Positions 13,251 through 13,411 of a stretch of 13,411 bases of DNA are shown piece by piece. A program made the translations under genes and the position numbers. Under the pieces are notes generated by a model. The model was not told the DNA's origin and made no database searches. It saw only the letters and a list, made by a program, of their open reading frames with translations. This DNA is from an uncultured Campylobacter sp. (lineage in GTDB: Bacteria > Campylobacterota > Campylobacteria > Campylobacterales > Campylobacteraceae), in assembly GCF_938018035.1 (NCBI RefSeq), contig NZ_CALIJF010000008.1, positions 1 through 13,411 on the forward strand, read 5' to 3'. How positions within the stretch are numbered: position 1 is the stretch's first letter; every line of letters begins with the position of its first letter.

Positions 13251-13411
13251 TTTAGCGCTCCTTTTTTCCAGGCGTAGATGAAACCGATGCCTAATAATAC
13301 GATGAAAAACGCCATCTCTACAAGCCCGAACACGCCTAAAATTTTAAAATTTACCGCCCACGGAAACATAAAGATAATCTCGACGTCAAAAAGTATGAAA
13401 AGCACGGCTAT
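13232..13411 (-). CDS. nuoA: NADH-quinone oxidoreductase subunit A (5' end beyond window)
   Basis: First gene of the operon in related bacteria, a three-helix membrane subunit bordering the quinone chamber. I translated it by hand: the last 59 residues and the stop codon are inside the window. The visible part begins IAVLFILFDVEIIFMFPWAV, the second conserved helix with its DVE acidic motif, and continues through GLVEMAFFIVLLGIGFIYAW to the C-terminus KKGALNWQSIR. These are textbook NuoA features, with the conserved D and E residues intact. The stop codon lies 19 bases inside nuoB. The start codon, leader and any promoter lie to the right of the window. Confidence 0.95.
   Translation of the reverse strand: MAVLFILFDVEIIFMFPWAVNFKILGVFGLVEMAFFIVLLGIGFIYAWKKGALNWQSIR
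13258..13263 (-). promoter_or_regulatory. Ribosome binding site supporting a TTG start for nuoB
   Basis: AAGGAG on the minus strand, 7 bases before the TTG at 13250 and within the nuoA coding sequence. It is the main reason to accept the non-ATG start. Confidence 0.65.

Noticed and set aside
1..13411. A hidden defence system, prophage, insertion sequence or RNA gene in the window
   Set aside because: All bases are accounted for by tightly packed nuo genes on one strand; no transposase, inverted repeats, tRNA or rRNA sequence is visible.

Overview
The whole window is one strand-biased operon fragment. It encodes respiratory complex I (proton-pumping NADH dehydrogenase-type oxidoreductase), read on the minus strand from right to left: nuoA (5' end outside the window), nuoB, nuoC, nuoD, a small nuoE-position gene, a nuoF-position gene, nuoG, nuoH, nuoI, nuoJ, nuoK, nuoL, nuoM and nuoN (3' end outside the window). 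Every junction is tight, from a 19-base overlap to a 10-base gap. There is no gene-free stretch, no internal promoter or terminator that I can support, and no RNA gene, mobile element or CRISPR array.

The organism is very probably a campylobacterotan (epsilonproteobacterium), most likely a Campylobacter. The canonical NADH-input genes nuoE and nuoF are absent. Their places are taken by a 76-aa and a 235-aa protein that lack all iron-sulfur and NADH-binding motifs. This is the arrangement known from Campylobacter jejuni (Cj1575c/Cj1574c) and Helicobacter pylori (HP1264/HP1265). The base composition is GC-rich for the genus by eye, with frequent AAATTT/TAAAATTT islands. That would suit a higher-GC oral species such as the C. 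gracilis/showae/rectus group, but the species assignment is a guess.

Functional layout: NuoB, C, D, G and I form the peripheral arm carrying Fe-S clusters N2 (NuoB), N6a/N6b (NuoI) and the 2Fe-2S, N5 and N4 clusters (NuoG). NuoA, H, J and K link this arm to the membrane, and NuoL, M and N are the antiporter-like proton pumps, with their key Glu/Lys residues visible. Without NuoE/NuoF the complex should not oxidise NADH directly. In C. jejuni the electron donor is flavodoxin, and the same is inferred here.

Three things depart from a routine nuo operon. (1) NuoI is about twice its usual length because of a roughly 220-residue, Cys-free, Asn/Ser/Glu/Lys-rich repetitive tail, which includes a 23-residue perfect peptide duplication whose DNA differs only at synonymous sites. 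(2) NuoG carries a roughly 49-residue insert of the same composition and similar underlying DNA. (3) The nuoF-position protein looks to me like a degenerate relative of the C-terminal molybdopterin-oxidoreductase-like half of NuoG itself. These are the best candidates for something undescribed.
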